From Alphaproteobacteria bacterium (GTDB lineage: Bacteria > Pseudomonadota > Alphaproteobacteria > DSM-16000 > Inquilinaceae): a DNA stretch of 64,000 nt. Location: contig JANQSN010000049.1 of the NCBI GenBank assembly GCA_028284045.1, positions 16,275 to 80,274 of the forward strand, given 5' to 3'. The notes under the pieces were generated by a model that saw only the letters and a program-made list of their open reading frames with translations, had not been told where the DNA came from and made no database searches. Within the stretch, counting starts at the first letter, position 1. Every line of letters begins with the position of its first letter. Shown one piece after another: positions 43,882-52,996 of this stretch. Position numbers and translations under genes: made by a program.

Positions 43882-44667
43882 ATGAGCATGGCGGTTCGAC
43901 CGGCCGACGGCATCGCCTGGGTCACCGGCGCCTCCACGGGCATCGGCCGAGAGGTGGCGGTGGCCCTGGCGCGCGCCGGCTGGCGGGTGGCGGCGACCGC
44001 CCGCAGCGCGGAGACGCTGGCCGAGCTGGCGCGCGCTCAGCCCGGCATTGTGGCCGTCCCGGTCGACATCACCGACCGCGCGGCCCTGCGCGCCGTGGTA
44101 GACCGCCTGGAGCGGGAGGAGGGCGGTATTGCGCTGGCCATCCTGAACGCCGGCACCTATGTGCGCGACCGGGCGGAAGACCTGGACGAGGCGGCGTTCG
44201 CGCGGACCATCGACCTGAACCTGATGGCGACCGTGGCGTGCGTCGCGGCGCTGATGCCGGGCTGGCTGGCGCGGCGGCGCGGTCAGCTCGCCATCGTCTC
44301 CTCCGTCGCCGGGTATCGCGGGCTGCCGGGGGCGCTGTCTTACGGCGCCAGCAAGGCCGCACTGATCAATTTCAGCGAGTCGCTGCGCTTCGACTTCGAC
44401 CGGCTGGGCCTGAAGGTCCAGGTGATCAATCCCGGCTTCGTGCGCACCCCGCTGACCGACAAGAACGACTTCCCCATGCCGTTCATCATCGAGGCCGACG
44501 ACGCCGCGCGCCGGATCCTGCAGGGGCTGGCGCGCGACCGGTTCGAGATCGCCTTCCCGGGCCGCTTCGTGCAGATCCTCAAGCGGCTGCGCTGCCTGCC
44601 CTATGGGCTCTATTTCGCGCTGGTCGGCCGGCAGACCGGGGCGCGCAGGGGACAGGACCCCTCGTGA
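43882..44667 (+). CDS. Short-chain dehydrogenase/reductase
   Basis: A 261-residue Rossmann oxidoreductase. Cofactor motif TGASTGIGREV (about 15-25), NAG (LNAGTYV), catalytic Ser in IVSSVAGYRG and YGASK (Tyr-x3-Lys) near 152-156. A C-terminal basic amphipathic tail (RFVQILKRLRCLPYGLYFALVGRQ) suggests membrane association, as in lipid-acting SDRs. Overlaps the photolyase gene by GTGA. The equivalent SDR is present in the R. sphaeroides singlet-oxygen operon. Confidence 0.9.
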   Translation: MSMAVRPADGIAWVTGASTGIGREVAVALARAGWRVAATARSAETLAELARAQPGIVAVPVDITDRAALRAVVDRLEREEGGIALAILNAGTYVRDRAEDLDEAAFARTIDLNLMATVACVAALMPGWLARRRGQLAIVSSVAGYRGLPGALSYGASKAALINFSESLRFDFDRLGLKVQVINPGFVRTPLTDKNDFPMPFIIEADDAARRILQGLARDRFEIAFPGRFVQILKRLRCLPYGLYFALVGRQTGARRGQDPS

Positions 44668-46166
44668 GCGACGGGCCGACGATCCTGTGGTTCCGTCAGG
44701 ATTTGCGCCTGGCGGATAACCAAGCCGCGGCCGCGGCGCTGGCCGGCGGCGGCCCGGTCGTGCCGGTCTTCATCCTGGATGACGACACGCCGGGCGACTG
44801 GCGTCCGGGCGGTGCGTCGCGCTGGTGGCTGCACCACAGCCTGTCGCGATTGGGCGAGGCGCTGGCGGCGCGCGGCAGCCGGCTGATCCTGGCGCGCGGC
44901 GTCGCGGGGCCGGTGCTCGACCGGCTGGTCGCGGCGACCGGGGCGGTGCGGGTGGTGTGGACCCGCTGCTACGAGCCGGCGGCCATCCGGCGCGACACGG
45001 CGGTCAAGGCGGCGCTGAAGGCCCGCGGCGTGGCGGCGGAGAGCCATCCCGGCGCGCTTCTGTTCGAGCCCTGGACCGTTACCACCGCGGGCGGCACGCC
45101 CTATCGCGTCTATACCCCGTTCTGGCGCGCCTGCCGGGCCGCGGGGGTGGCAGGTAGCCCCGTTCCGGCACCGGAACGGCTGCCGGCACCGGCGGCCTGG
45201 CCGGAGAGTGAGGCGCTGGACGCCTGGGGATTGCGGCCCACCGCCCCGGACTGGTCGGGTGGCCTGGCGGCGGCCTGGACCCCCGGCGAGGACGGGGCAC
45301 AGGCGCGCCTCGCCACCTTCCTCGACCGGCCGCTCGGCCGCTATGCCGACCAACGCGACCGCCCGGACCTGCCCGGCACCTCCGGTCTGTCCCCGCATCT
45401 GCATTGGGGCGAGATCGGGCCTCGCCAGATCTGGCGGGCCGTGGAACACCGGGTCGACTCCGGCCGTCTCGACGGCAAGACGGCGCAGGCGGAGAAATTC
45501 CTGAAGGAGATCGTCTGGCGCGAATTCTCCTACAATCTGCTCTACCATTTCCCGGAGATCGCCGACACGCCGCTGGATGCGCGCTTCGCCGCGTTCCCGT
45601 GGCGCACGGACGACGCGGCGCTTGCCGCCTGGCAGCGGGGCCGCACCGGCTATCCGATCGTCGATGCCGGCATGCGCCAGCTCTGGGCGGTGGGGTGGAT
45701 GCACAACCGGGTGCGGATGATCGTGGCGTCGTTCCTGGTGAAGCATCTCCTCTTGCCCTGGCAGGCGGGGGAGGCGTGGTTCTGGGATACGCTGGTCGAT
45801 GCGGACCTCGCCTCCAACGCGGCGAGCTGGCAATGGGTGGCGGGTTGCGGCGCCGATGCCGCGCCCTATTTCCGGATCTTCAATCCGGTGCTGCAGGGCT
45901 GCAAGTTCGACCCCGACGGCACCTATGTTCGACGCTGGGTTCCGGAACTCGCCACCCTCGACACCGCCTGGCTGCACGCCCCGTGGGAGGCGCCGGCGGG
46001 CACGCTCGACCGGGCGGGGATCCGGCTAGGCCGTGACTATCCGCAGCCGATCGTCGACCACCGGTCGGCGCGGGCGCGGGCGCTGGCGGTGTTCGAGCAG
46101 ATCAAGTCGCGACCGGACCCGGCGGCCGCCGGGCCGGGACCTCAGAACAGACGGACGGGCACATGA
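44664..46166 (+). CDS. phrB: Class I deoxyribodipyrimidine (CPD) photolyase
   Basis: A 500-residue light-driven DNA repair enzyme. N-terminal antenna domain opens with TILWFRQDLRLADNQA. FAD-binding domain: TSGLSPHLHWGEIGPRQIW, FLKEIVWREFSYNLLYHFPE, TGYPIVDAGMRQLWAVGWMHNRVRMIVASFLVKHLLLPWQAGEAWFWDTLVDADLASNAASWQWVAGCGADAAPYFRIFNP, including the substrate-binding WMHNR and N-A-SWQW segments. The start is the GTG overlapping the SDR stop. The lack of a 4Fe-4S set separates it from the other photolyase. Confidence 0.95.
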   Translation: MSDGPTILWFRQDLRLADNQAAAAALAGGGPVVPVFILDDDTPGDWRPGGASRWWLHHSLSRLGEALAARGSRLILARGVAGPVLDRLVAATGAVRVVWTRCYEPAAIRRDTAVKAALKARGVAAESHPGALLFEPWTVTTAGGTPYRVYTPFWRACRAAGVAGSPVPAPERLPAPAAWPESEALDAWGLRPTAPDWSGGLAAAWTPGEDGAQARLATFLDRPLGRYADQRDRPDLPGTSGLSPHLHWGEIGPRQIWRAVEHRVDSGRLDGKTAQAEKFLKEIVWREFSYNLLYHFPEIADTPLDARFAAFPWRTDDAALAAWQRGRTGYPIVDAGMRQLWAVGWMHNRVRMIVASFLVKHLLLPWQAGEAWFWDTLVDADLASNAASWQWVAGCGADAAPYFRIFNPVLQGCKFDPDGTYVRRWVPELATLDTAWLHAPWEAPAGTLDRAGIRLGRDYPQPIVDHRSARARALAVFEQIKSRPDPAAAGPGPQNRRTGT

Positions 46167-47500
46167 GAGTTGCGGTCATCGGTGCGGGGATCGCCGGTCT
46201 CGGGGCCGCCTGGGCGCTGGCGCGGCGCCACGAGGTGGTGCTGTACGAGGCGGCGGAGAGCCTGGGCGGCCACGCCAACACCGTCGTGGTGGAGGAGCCC
46301 GGCGGGACCGGCCCGATCGCCGTCGACACCGGCTTCATCGTGCTGAACGACCGGACCTATCCCAATCTCAGGGCGTTGTTCGCCCGGCTCGGCGTGGCGA
46401 CGCGCGACACCAACATGTCCTTTGCCGTCAGCCTGAACGGCGGGCGCACGGAGTATAGCGGCGACGGGATCGCCGGGCTGTTCGCCCAGAAGCGCAAGAT
46501 GCTGTCGCCGCGCCATTGGGGCATGATCCGCGACCTGCTGCGCTTCTACCGCGAGGCGCCGGGGACGGTCGACGATCCGGCCTGGTCCGGCGCGACGCTG
46601 GGCCAGTATCTGGCGGAGGGACGCTACAGCCGCAGCTTCCTCGACGACCATTTGCTGCCGATGTCGGCGGCCATCTGGTCGTGCACCAGCCAGGAGGTGC
46701 TGGGCTTCCCGCTGGCCAGTTATGTCCGCTTCTGCGTCAACCATGGCCTGCTGCAGCTTCGCGGCCGGCCGCAATGGATGACGGTGGACGGTGGCAGCCG
46801 CCGCTATGTCGATGCCGTGGCCGGCGACTTCGCCGGGGAGATCCGCCTGTCGACGCCGGTCGCCCGGGTGGCGCGCGCCGCCGGTGCCATGATCGTCGAC
46901 GACCATCGCGGCGGGCAGGATCGCTTCGACGAGGTCGTGCTGGCCTGCCATGCGGACCAGGCGCTTGCCCTGATCGACGGGCCCGACCCGGCGGAAGCGG
47001 CGGTGCTGGGATCGTTCCGCTACTCCAACAACGGCGCGGTGCTGCATCAGGACCGCCGGTTGCTGCCGCGGCGCGAGCGGGTGTGGTCGTCCTGGAACTA
47101 TATGGGCGGTCCCGGCCCCGGCGGTGGCCGCGACGTCTCCGTCAGCTATTGGATGAACCGGTTGCAGGGGCTGACCAGCCGCCGGCCGCTGGTCGTCTCG
47201 CTCAATCCGCTGATCGAGCCGGACCCCGCCCTGGTGCATGGCGCCTACACCTACGCCCATCCGATCTTCGACGATGCCGCGATCACCGCGCAGCGCCGGC
47301 TGGGCGCGATCCAGGGCCAGGCGGGCTTGTGGTTCTGCGGCAGCTATTGCGGCCACGGCTTCCACGAGGATGGGTTGGCCGCCGGGCTGGCGGTCGCGGA
47401 AGGGCTGGGCGCGCCGCGGCCCTGGCAGGTCGCCGACGTGTCGCCGGCCTTCGCGCATGCCAGCCAGCGATCCGCCCGCCTTGCGAACGCCGCGGCCTGA
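46163..47500 (+). CDS. FAD-dependent amine oxidase-like protein (COG2907)
   Basis: A 445-residue flavoprotein. The dinucleotide fold is VAVIGAGIAGLGAAWALARRHEVVLYEAAESLGGHA (residues 3-38); VDTGFIVLNDRTYPNL, SWNYMGGP and WFCGSYCGHGFHEDGLAAG are typical of the group that accompanies DUF1365 and CFA-synthase genes. Probably acts on unsaturated or cyclopropane fatty acyl chains, a role inferred from the fixed neighbourhood. ATGA overlap with the photolyase gene. Confidence 0.9.
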   Translation: MRVAVIGAGIAGLGAAWALARRHEVVLYEAAESLGGHANTVVVEEPGGTGPIAVDTGFIVLNDRTYPNLRALFARLGVATRDTNMSFAVSLNGGRTEYSGDGIAGLFAQKRKMLSPRHWGMIRDLLRFYREAPGTVDDPAWSGATLGQYLAEGRYSRSFLDDHLLPMSAAIWSCTSQEVLGFPLASYVRFCVNHGLLQLRGRPQWMTVDGGSRRYVDAVAGDFAGEIRLSTPVARVARAAGAMIVDDHRGGQDRFDEVVLACHADQALALIDGPDPAEAAVLGSFRYSNNGAVLHQDRRLLPRRERVWSSWNYMGGPGPGGGRDVSVSYWMNRLQGLTSRRPLVVSLNPLIEPDPALVHGAYTYAHPIFDDAAITAQRRLGAIQGQAGLWFCGSYCGHGFHEDGLAAGLAVAEGLGAPRPWQVADVSPAFAHASQRSARLANAAA

Positions 47501-47511
47501 TCGCTAGCGTA

Positions 47512-48411
47512 ATGATTATGTCCTCGGCCGAGACCGCAACCGCCGTGCCCCTACCGGCCGCGACCGGCACGCTGGATGTCGCGGGTGCCCCGGCGCCGGT
47601 GGCGCCGCCGGGGCTCTATTTCGGGCGCGTCATGCATCGTCGGCTGCAGCCGGTGCGCCACCGCTTCGACTACCGGGTGGTATCGGTGCTGCTGGACGTC
47701 GACCGGCTGGTGGAGACGGCGGCGGATCTCAGCCTGTTCTCGCTCGACCGGTTCAACCTGTTCTCCTTCCACCGGCGCGATCACGGGCCGCGGGACGGCT
47801 CGCCGCTGAGGCCCTGGATCTCGCAGAAGATGGCCGAAGCCGGGGTGGCGGACGATGGCGGGCCGGTGCGCATGCTGTGCTTCCCGCGCATGCTGGGCTA
47901 CGTCTTCAACCCGATCACCCTCTACTACTGCCACGCCCGCGACGGCCGGCTGACGGCGATGCTGTACGAGGTCGCCAACACCTTCGGCGGACGCCACACC
48001 TATCCGCTGGCGGTGGACCCGGCTGCGGCGCCCGGACGGCCGGTCACCCATGGCTGCGCCAAGGCGTTCTACGTCTCGCCCTTCATCGGCATGACCTCGG
48101 ACTACCGCTTCCGCACCGACCGGCCGGGCGATCGGGTCAACTTCCTGATCCGCCAGTCGGTGCCCGACGGCGAATGCCTGATCGCCACGCTGACGGCGGA
48201 GCGCCGGCCGCTCACCGACCGCTGGCTGGCGCGCGCGGCGGCGACCCGGCCGCTGGCCACCTGGAAGGTGATCGCCGGCATCCATTTCGAGGCGCTGCGC
48301 CTGTGGCGCAAGGGCGCACCCTTTCATCCCCGCCGGCCGCATCAGGGACCGGACGTCCCGCCCGGCACCCTTCCGCGGGACCCCCGACCGCTGGCCAGAC
48401 CGTCGAAGTGA
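47512..48411 (+). CDS. DUF1365 protein
   Basis: A 299-residue protein of unknown reaction. Family signatures: LYFGRVMHRRLQPVRHRFDYRVVSVLLDVDRL, RFNLFSFHRRDHGPRDG, RMLCFPRMLGYVFNPITLYYCHARDG and CAKAFYVSPFIGMTSDYRF. Regularly encoded between the flavin oxidase and CFA-synthase-like gene, suggesting a lipid-modification role. Start at 47512 (or 47518); no clear Shine-Dalgarno, perhaps coupled to the gene 11 bases upstream. Confidence 0.9.
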   Translation: MIMSSAETATAVPLPAATGTLDVAGAPAPVAPPGLYFGRVMHRRLQPVRHRFDYRVVSVLLDVDRLVETAADLSLFSLDRFNLFSFHRRDHGPRDGSPLRPWISQKMAEAGVADDGGPVRMLCFPRMLGYVFNPITLYYCHARDGRLTAMLYEVANTFGGRHTYPLAVDPAAAPGRPVTHGCAKAFYVSPFIGMTSDYRFRTDRPGDRVNFLIRQSVPDGECLIATLTAERRPLTDRWLARAAATRPLATWKVIAGIHFEALRLWRKGAPFHPRRPHQGPDVPPGTLPRDPRPLARPSK

Positions 48412-48420
48412 GCGCGTGAC

Positions 48421-49653
48421 ATGACCACCGATAACCGGACCGGACCCCATCGACCGACCGCGACGCTGGGCGGCTGGGGACCGTCCCCCTTGTTCCGCCT
48501 GTTCCTCGGCCTGGGCGAGCGGTTCGATACGGGCACGCTGACCGTGGAACTGCCGGGCGGCCTGGTCCGCCGGCTGGGCGGCGCGCGGCCGGGGCCGGAG
48601 GCGCATCTGGCGATCCACCACCCGCGCCTCGCCCGGCGCTTCCTGCTGCGCGGCAATCTCGGCTTCTGCGAGGCCTATATCGACGGCGACTGGTCGAGCC
48701 GGGATGTCGAGGCGCTGTTCCGCTTCTTCCTGGTGAACCAGGAGCGGGTCGCCGAAGAGATGCGCGGCCGGCCCTGGATCCGGGCGCTGACCTGGCTGCG
48801 CCACGCGATGCGGCGGAACACGCGGGCCGGCTCCCGCCGCAACATCGCCCAGCACTACGACCTCGGCAACGAGTTCTACGCGCGCTGGCTCGACCCCTCG
48901 ATGACCTACTCATCCGCGGTCTTCGACAGCCCGGCGATGGCCCTACAGGCGGCCCAGCGGCGCAAATACGCGCTGCTCGCCGACCGGCTGGAGCTGGTGC
49001 CGGACCAGCGGGTGCTGGAGATCGGCTGCGGCTGGGGCGGCTTCGCGGAATACGCCGCCGGCGAGCGCGGCGCGCAGGTCACCGCGATCACCGTCAGCCA
49101 GGCCCAGCACGATTTCGCGCGCCGCCGCATCTTCGAGGCGGGGTTGGCCGAGCGGGTCGACGTGCGCCTGCAGGACTACCGCGACACCACCGGCCGCTTC
49201 GACGCCGTCGCGTCGATCGAGATGTTCGAGGCGGTGGGCGAGCGCTACTGGCCGCGCTTCTTCGCCACGGTGTCCGACCGGCTGGGGGAGGCGGGGCGGG
49301 CCGCCTTGCAGATCATCACCATCGATGACGCGCATTTCGCGCAGTACCGCCGCAGCGCCGACTACATCCAACGCTATATCTTTCCCGGCGGCATGCTGCC
49401 GTCCTTGCCGATGCTCGACCGGTTGAGCCGCGGGGCGGGGCTGGAGATGGTCGACACGGCCGGCCTCGGCGCGCACTACGCGCGCACGCTCAGGGACTGG
49501 AACAGCCGCTTCCAGGCGGCCTGGGGCGAGATCGCCCAGATGGGCTTCGACCTGCGCTTCAAGCGGATGTGGGAGCAGTACCTGCATTACTGCGCCGCCG
49601 GCTTCACGGTCGGTCGGATCGACGTCCACCAGGTCGCCCTGCGCAAGGGCTGA
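48421..49653 (+). CDS. cfa: Cyclopropane-fatty-acyl-phospholipid synthase family methyltransferase
   Basis: A 410-residue SAM-dependent enzyme acting on membrane phospholipid acyl double bonds. The N-terminal lipid-interaction part (AHLAIHHPRLARRFLLRGNLGFCEAYIDGDW) is followed by QHYDLGNEFYARWLDPSMTYSSAVF, SAM motif VLEIGCGWGGFAEYAA (about 198-213), and YIQRYIFPGGMLPS. Complete for the family. Could make cyclopropane rings or the methylated intermediates of furan fatty acids; sequence alone does not separate these. Confidence 0.93.
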   Translation: MTTDNRTGPHRPTATLGGWGPSPLFRLFLGLGERFDTGTLTVELPGGLVRRLGGARPGPEAHLAIHHPRLARRFLLRGNLGFCEAYIDGDWSSRDVEALFRFFLVNQERVAEEMRGRPWIRALTWLRHAMRRNTRAGSRRNIAQHYDLGNEFYARWLDPSMTYSSAVFDSPAMALQAAQRRKYALLADRLELVPDQRVLEIGCGWGGFAEYAAGERGAQVTAITVSQAQHDFARRRIFEAGLAERVDVRLQDYRDTTGRFDAVASIEMFEAVGERYWPRFFATVSDRLGEAGRAALQIITIDDAHFAQYRRSADYIQRYIFPGGMLPSLPMLDRLSRGAGLEMVDTAGLGAHYARTLRDWNSRFQAAWGEIAQMGFDLRFKRMWEQYLHYCAAGFTVGRIDVHQVALRKG

Positions 49654-49713
49654 ACGGCCGGCCCGGGCCGCTGGCTCGGTATCGGCGCCGATGCGGGGAA
49701 GGCACCGTCCGTC

Positions 49714-51036
49714 ATGACCTCGGGTCGCCAACCGCGCCGGGTGCTGCTGGCCTATGCCGCGCCGGCCATCCCGCTGGCTGCGTTGTCGCTGCCCGCCTAC
49801 ATCTTCATGCCGACCTTCTATGTGGAGAGCCTGGGCCTCGGCCTCGGCGCCGTCGGGGCGGTGCTGCTGGCGGCCCGGCTGTGGGACGTCGTCACCGATC
49901 CGCTGGTCGGCGTGCTGTCCGACCGTATCGGCTGGCGCTGGGGGCGCCGCCGGCCCTTGGTGATCGCCGGGTTGCCGCTGGTGGCGCTGGCGGTGTGGAT
50001 GCTGTTTCGCCCGCCCGACGATGCGGGCCTGGTCCATCTGGTCGGCTGGTCCTTCGTGCTGCATCTCGGCTGGACCTTGATGATCCTGCCGCTGAGCGCC
50101 ATGGGGGCCGAGCTGTCGGCGGACTACAACGAGCGCAGCCGGATCGCCGGCTACCGCGAGGCCGCCGTTCTGGTCGGCACCGTGGTCGCGTTGGCCCTGC
50201 CGGTGGTGGTCGGCGGGGCGGGCGTGCCGGCCGGCCAGGCGCTGTCCATCGTCGCCGCCTTCGTGGTGGTGGGCCTGCCGCTGGGCGTGCTGGCCTTCGC
50301 CGCGGCGGTGCCCGACCCGCCGGTGGTGGAGGAATGGCGCCGGCCGTCGGGCGGGCTGGCCGTGCTGTGGGGCAATCGGCCGCTGCGTCGGCTGATCGCG
50401 GCGCATCTGGTCAACAGCACGGCGAACGCGCTGCCGGCGACCCTGTTCCTCCTGTTCGTCACCCATGGCCTGGGGCTGGCCGAGCAGGCCGGCGCCTTCC
50501 TGTTGATCTATTTCGTCGCTGGCATCGCGGCGGTACCGCTGTGGGTGTGGCTCGGCCGCCGGCTCGGCAAGCATCGTGCCTGGGCGCTGGCGATGCTGAT
50601 CGCCTGCGGGGCCTTCGTGCTGGTGCCGTTTCTTGGGCCCGGCGCCGGCCTCGCCTTCGCCCTGATCGTCGTGGTGACGGGGTTGTGCCTGGGCGCGGAC
50701 CTGGTGTTGCCCTCCGCCATCCAGGCCGATGTCGTCGATGTCGACCGGCTGATGAGCGGGCATCGCCGCGCCGGCCTCCTGTTCGCGCTGTGGGGCATGA
50801 TCACCAAGCTGTCGCTGGCGCTGGCGGTCGGCATCGCGTTCCCGCTGCTCGACGTCGCGGGTTTTCAGGAGCAGGGCGACAATTCGCCCGAGGCGCTGCT
50901 GGCGCTGGCGCTGCTCTACGCGGTCCTACCGGTGATCCTGAAGCTGATTGCCATCGTACTGATGCGCGACTATCCAATCACCGCCCAACGTCAACAGGCT
51001 TTGCAACGGGATTTGGCGGGCGGCGGCGAAGGTTAG
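49714..51036 (+). CDS. MFS transporter, GPH (glycoside-pentoside-hexuronide) cation symporter type
   Basis: A 440-residue, twelve-helix carrier. GAVLLAARLWDVVTDPLVGVLSDRIGWRWGRRRPLVIAG is the GPH signature (helix 2-3 loop); NERSRIAGYREAA and LVLPSAIQADVVDVDRLMSGHRRAGLLFALWGM complete it. In this operon it is more likely to move a lipid-related or small polar compound than a sugar, by analogy with the R. sphaeroides cluster. The substrate is unknown. Confidence 0.9.
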   Translation: MTSGRQPRRVLLAYAAPAIPLAALSLPAYIFMPTFYVESLGLGLGAVGAVLLAARLWDVVTDPLVGVLSDRIGWRWGRRRPLVIAGLPLVALAVWMLFRPPDDAGLVHLVGWSFVLHLGWTLMILPLSAMGAELSADYNERSRIAGYREAAVLVGTVVALALPVVVGGAGVPAGQALSIVAAFVVVGLPLGVLAFAAAVPDPPVVEEWRRPSGGLAVLWGNRPLRRLIAAHLVNSTANALPATLFLLFVTHGLGLAEQAGAFLLIYFVAGIAAVPLWVWLGRRLGKHRAWALAMLIACGAFVLVPFLGPGAGLAFALIVVVTGLCLGADLVLPSAIQADVVDVDRLMSGHRRAGLLFALWGMITKLSLALAVGIAFPLLDVAGFQEQGDNSPEALLALALLYAVLPVILKLIAIVLMRDYPITAQRQQALQRDLAGGGEG

Positions 51037-51063
51037 CGGGCGTGAGCGCAAAGCGAGCGATGC

Positions 51064-51651
51064 GTGGATCGTCCTGTTTTATTCGTTTTCTTAGGAATTG
51101 TGCTGGCGGAGTGCGAAGGCATGAAGATCGAGGATTTCGAAGGCCGGGCGCCGGCCTTCCTGCCGGAAGAGTTCTTCGACGGGCAGACGCGGGCCTGGGG
51201 TATGTTCCAGGACCGGTTCGGCCGGGTGCGCCGGCAGTTCACCGTCGACATCGCCGGGGAGTGGGACGGCGAGACGCTGACCCTGGTCGAGGACTTCGTC
51301 TATGACGACGGGGAGACCGAGCGGCGCGTCTGGACGATCCGCAAGCGCGGGCCGCGGCGCTATGAGGGCCGGGCCGACGGGGTGATCGGCGTGGCGCGCG
51401 GTCGGCAGGCCGGCAATGCGATGAATTGGGCGTACGACTTTGGCCTGCGCCTCGGCAACCGGACGCTCAAGGTGCATTTCGACGACTGGATGCTGCTGCA
51501 GCCGGACGGCGTGATGATCAACCGCGCCACCGTGTCGAAGCTCGGCTTCACCTTGGGTCAGGCAACCATCTTCTTCCGGCGCCCGGCGGCGGCGGATGCC
51601 CCAGGCGCGGTCTTCTCGCCGCCGGACGGGATGTCGGTCGCCGCGGAGTAG
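51064..51651 (+). CDS. DUF3833 protein, possible lipoprotein
   Basis: A 195-residue protein with the family body MKIEDFEGRAPAFLPEEFFDGQTRAWGMFQDRFGRVRRQFTVDIAGEW and INRATVSKLGFTLGQATIFF. Most relatives are lipoproteins with L-A-G-C; here the hydrophobic leader VLFVFLGIVLAEC has Glu at the -1 position, so lipidation is doubtful. Start is GTG at 51064 to keep that leader; ATG at 51121 would remove it. Last gene of the light-stress run, ending 9 bases from a convergent gene. Confidence 0.82.
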   Translation: MDRPVLFVFLGIVLAECEGMKIEDFEGRAPAFLPEEFFDGQTRAWGMFQDRFGRVRRQFTVDIAGEWDGETLTLVEDFVYDDGETERRVWTIRKRGPRRYEGRADGVIGVARGRQAGNAMNWAYDFGLRLGNRTLKVHFDDWMLLQPDGVMINRATVSKLGFTLGQATIFFRRPAAADAPGAVFSPPDGMSVAAE

Positions 51652-51660
51652 GGACCGGCG

Positions 51661-52959
51661 CTAACGTGAAGGGTGCTCGCCCTGTGCCAACCGCCCGCCC
51701 AGGGTGACCACCAGGACCGCCAGGATAATGGCGCTGAGCCACCAGGCCTGCCACGCGCCATAGGCGACGTTGAGCATGGTCAGGAGCGCCGCGGCGAGGG
51801 CGATGTCGGCGCCATCGGCCCGGCGGGACTGCCACAGCCGTCGGCCGACGGCGAAGATGACGGCCAAGAGGACGGCGATCCCCACCAGGCCCAGCTCCAA
51901 CCAGATCTGCAGGATCAGGCTGTGCGGGTGCAACGGGATGACCGACTGACCGGCTTCCTGGAAGGCCGAGACGTCGTCCTCGTTGGCCAGATGGCGCGAG
52001 GCGTCGAAGCCATGGCCGAGGATCGGCCGCTCGCCCGCCCGCTCCGCGGCGAAATGCCAGATCTCCACGCGATGCTGGGCGCTGGTCGGCAGGACCGGCG
52101 CTTCGGAGAGGCCATTGGCGTAGAGCTGGCCCGCGATCGGGATCGCCGCGACGGCGGCGGTGACGGCGACGGCGGCGAGGGTTCCCAGCACCGCCCGACG
52201 GCCGACCAGGACCGCGGCGGCCCAGGCCAGCAGCCCCGCCACCATCCCGGCCTGGGCGGATTGGCTGGGGCTGGAAAAGGCAAGCCAGGCCCCGATGGCG
52301 AGCGCCAGCCCACCCGCCAGCGTGCGCAGCGCCGGTGGCCGGTGGTGCAGCAGAATAGGCGCCAGCCGCGCCGCGGCGAAGCTGAGCGCGACACAGGCCA
52401 CCGCCGCCCGGTTGAGCGTGGCATCCGACAAAGTGATGTCGGCGGCGAGGTCGTTGACAGCGCGATAGATCGCCTGGTTGGACAGCAGCTCGACGGCCGA
52501 GGTCGCCGCCATGGCGGCCATGGCCACCAAGACCAGGGCGCCGAGCCGCTTGAGCGCGCGCGCCGACAGGCCGGCAATGGCGCGGTCGAGCACGCCGTAG
52601 CCGATGGCCAGCAGGGCAAGGTCGAGAAGCGCGCGCGCCGCGTTGCCGGGAACCGGCGTCCAGGCGAGGCTGCCGGCGCCAACCAGCAGGCCCATCGCCA
52701 AGGCGCTCCACAGCGCCAGGACCGGCGGTGCGGCGACCGGCTGTCGCGTCCGGTCCGCCATCCATCCCAGCAGCGCCAGCGCCGCCAGCACCGAGACGGT
52801 GATCCAGGTCAGTCGCGGGCCGAGGACCAGGAAGGGTCCGGCCGCCAGGATGATCGCCCCGAGCATCAGCCAGAGCGTCGCGATGGTCCGGGTCGGCGGC
52901 GCCGCGGCGCGGTCGGCGGCGGCCGGCGGCGGCGGGGAAGGCGGGGGTGGGTGGGTCAT
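51661..52959 (-). CDS. O-antigen ligase/polymerase family membrane protein
   Basis: A 432-residue protein with about eleven to twelve hydrophobic helices. The large periplasmic loop holds the Wzy_C signature: HRVEIWHFAAERAGERPILGHGFDASRHL and LHPHSLILQIWLELGLVG. Likely transfers or polymerises a surface glycan. The ATG at 52959 is used; it opens with a proline-rich cytoplasmic tail (THPPPPSPPPP). No other glycan genes are adjacent. Confidence 0.82.
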   Translation of the reverse strand: MTHPPPPSPPPPAAADRAAAPPTRTIATLWLMLGAIILAAGPFLVLGPRLTWITVSVLAALALLGWMADRTRQPVAAPPVLALWSALAMGLLVGAGSLAWTPVPGNAARALLDLALLAIGYGVLDRAIAGLSARALKRLGALVLVAMAAMAATSAVELLSNQAIYRAVNDLAADITLSDATLNRAAVACVALSFAAARLAPILLHHRPPALRTLAGGLALAIGAWLAFSSPSQSAQAGMVAGLLAWAAAVLVGRRAVLGTLAAVAVTAAVAAIPIAGQLYANGLSEAPVLPTSAQHRVEIWHFAAERAGERPILGHGFDASRHLANEDDVSAFQEAGQSVIPLHPHSLILQIWLELGLVGIAVLLAVIFAVGRRLWQSRRADGADIALAAALLTMLNVAYGAWQAWWLSAIILAVLVVTLGGRLAQGEHPSR

Positions 52960-52996
52960 CGGTGGCGCCAGCCCATGCCACCGGTAGGGAAGGTCG

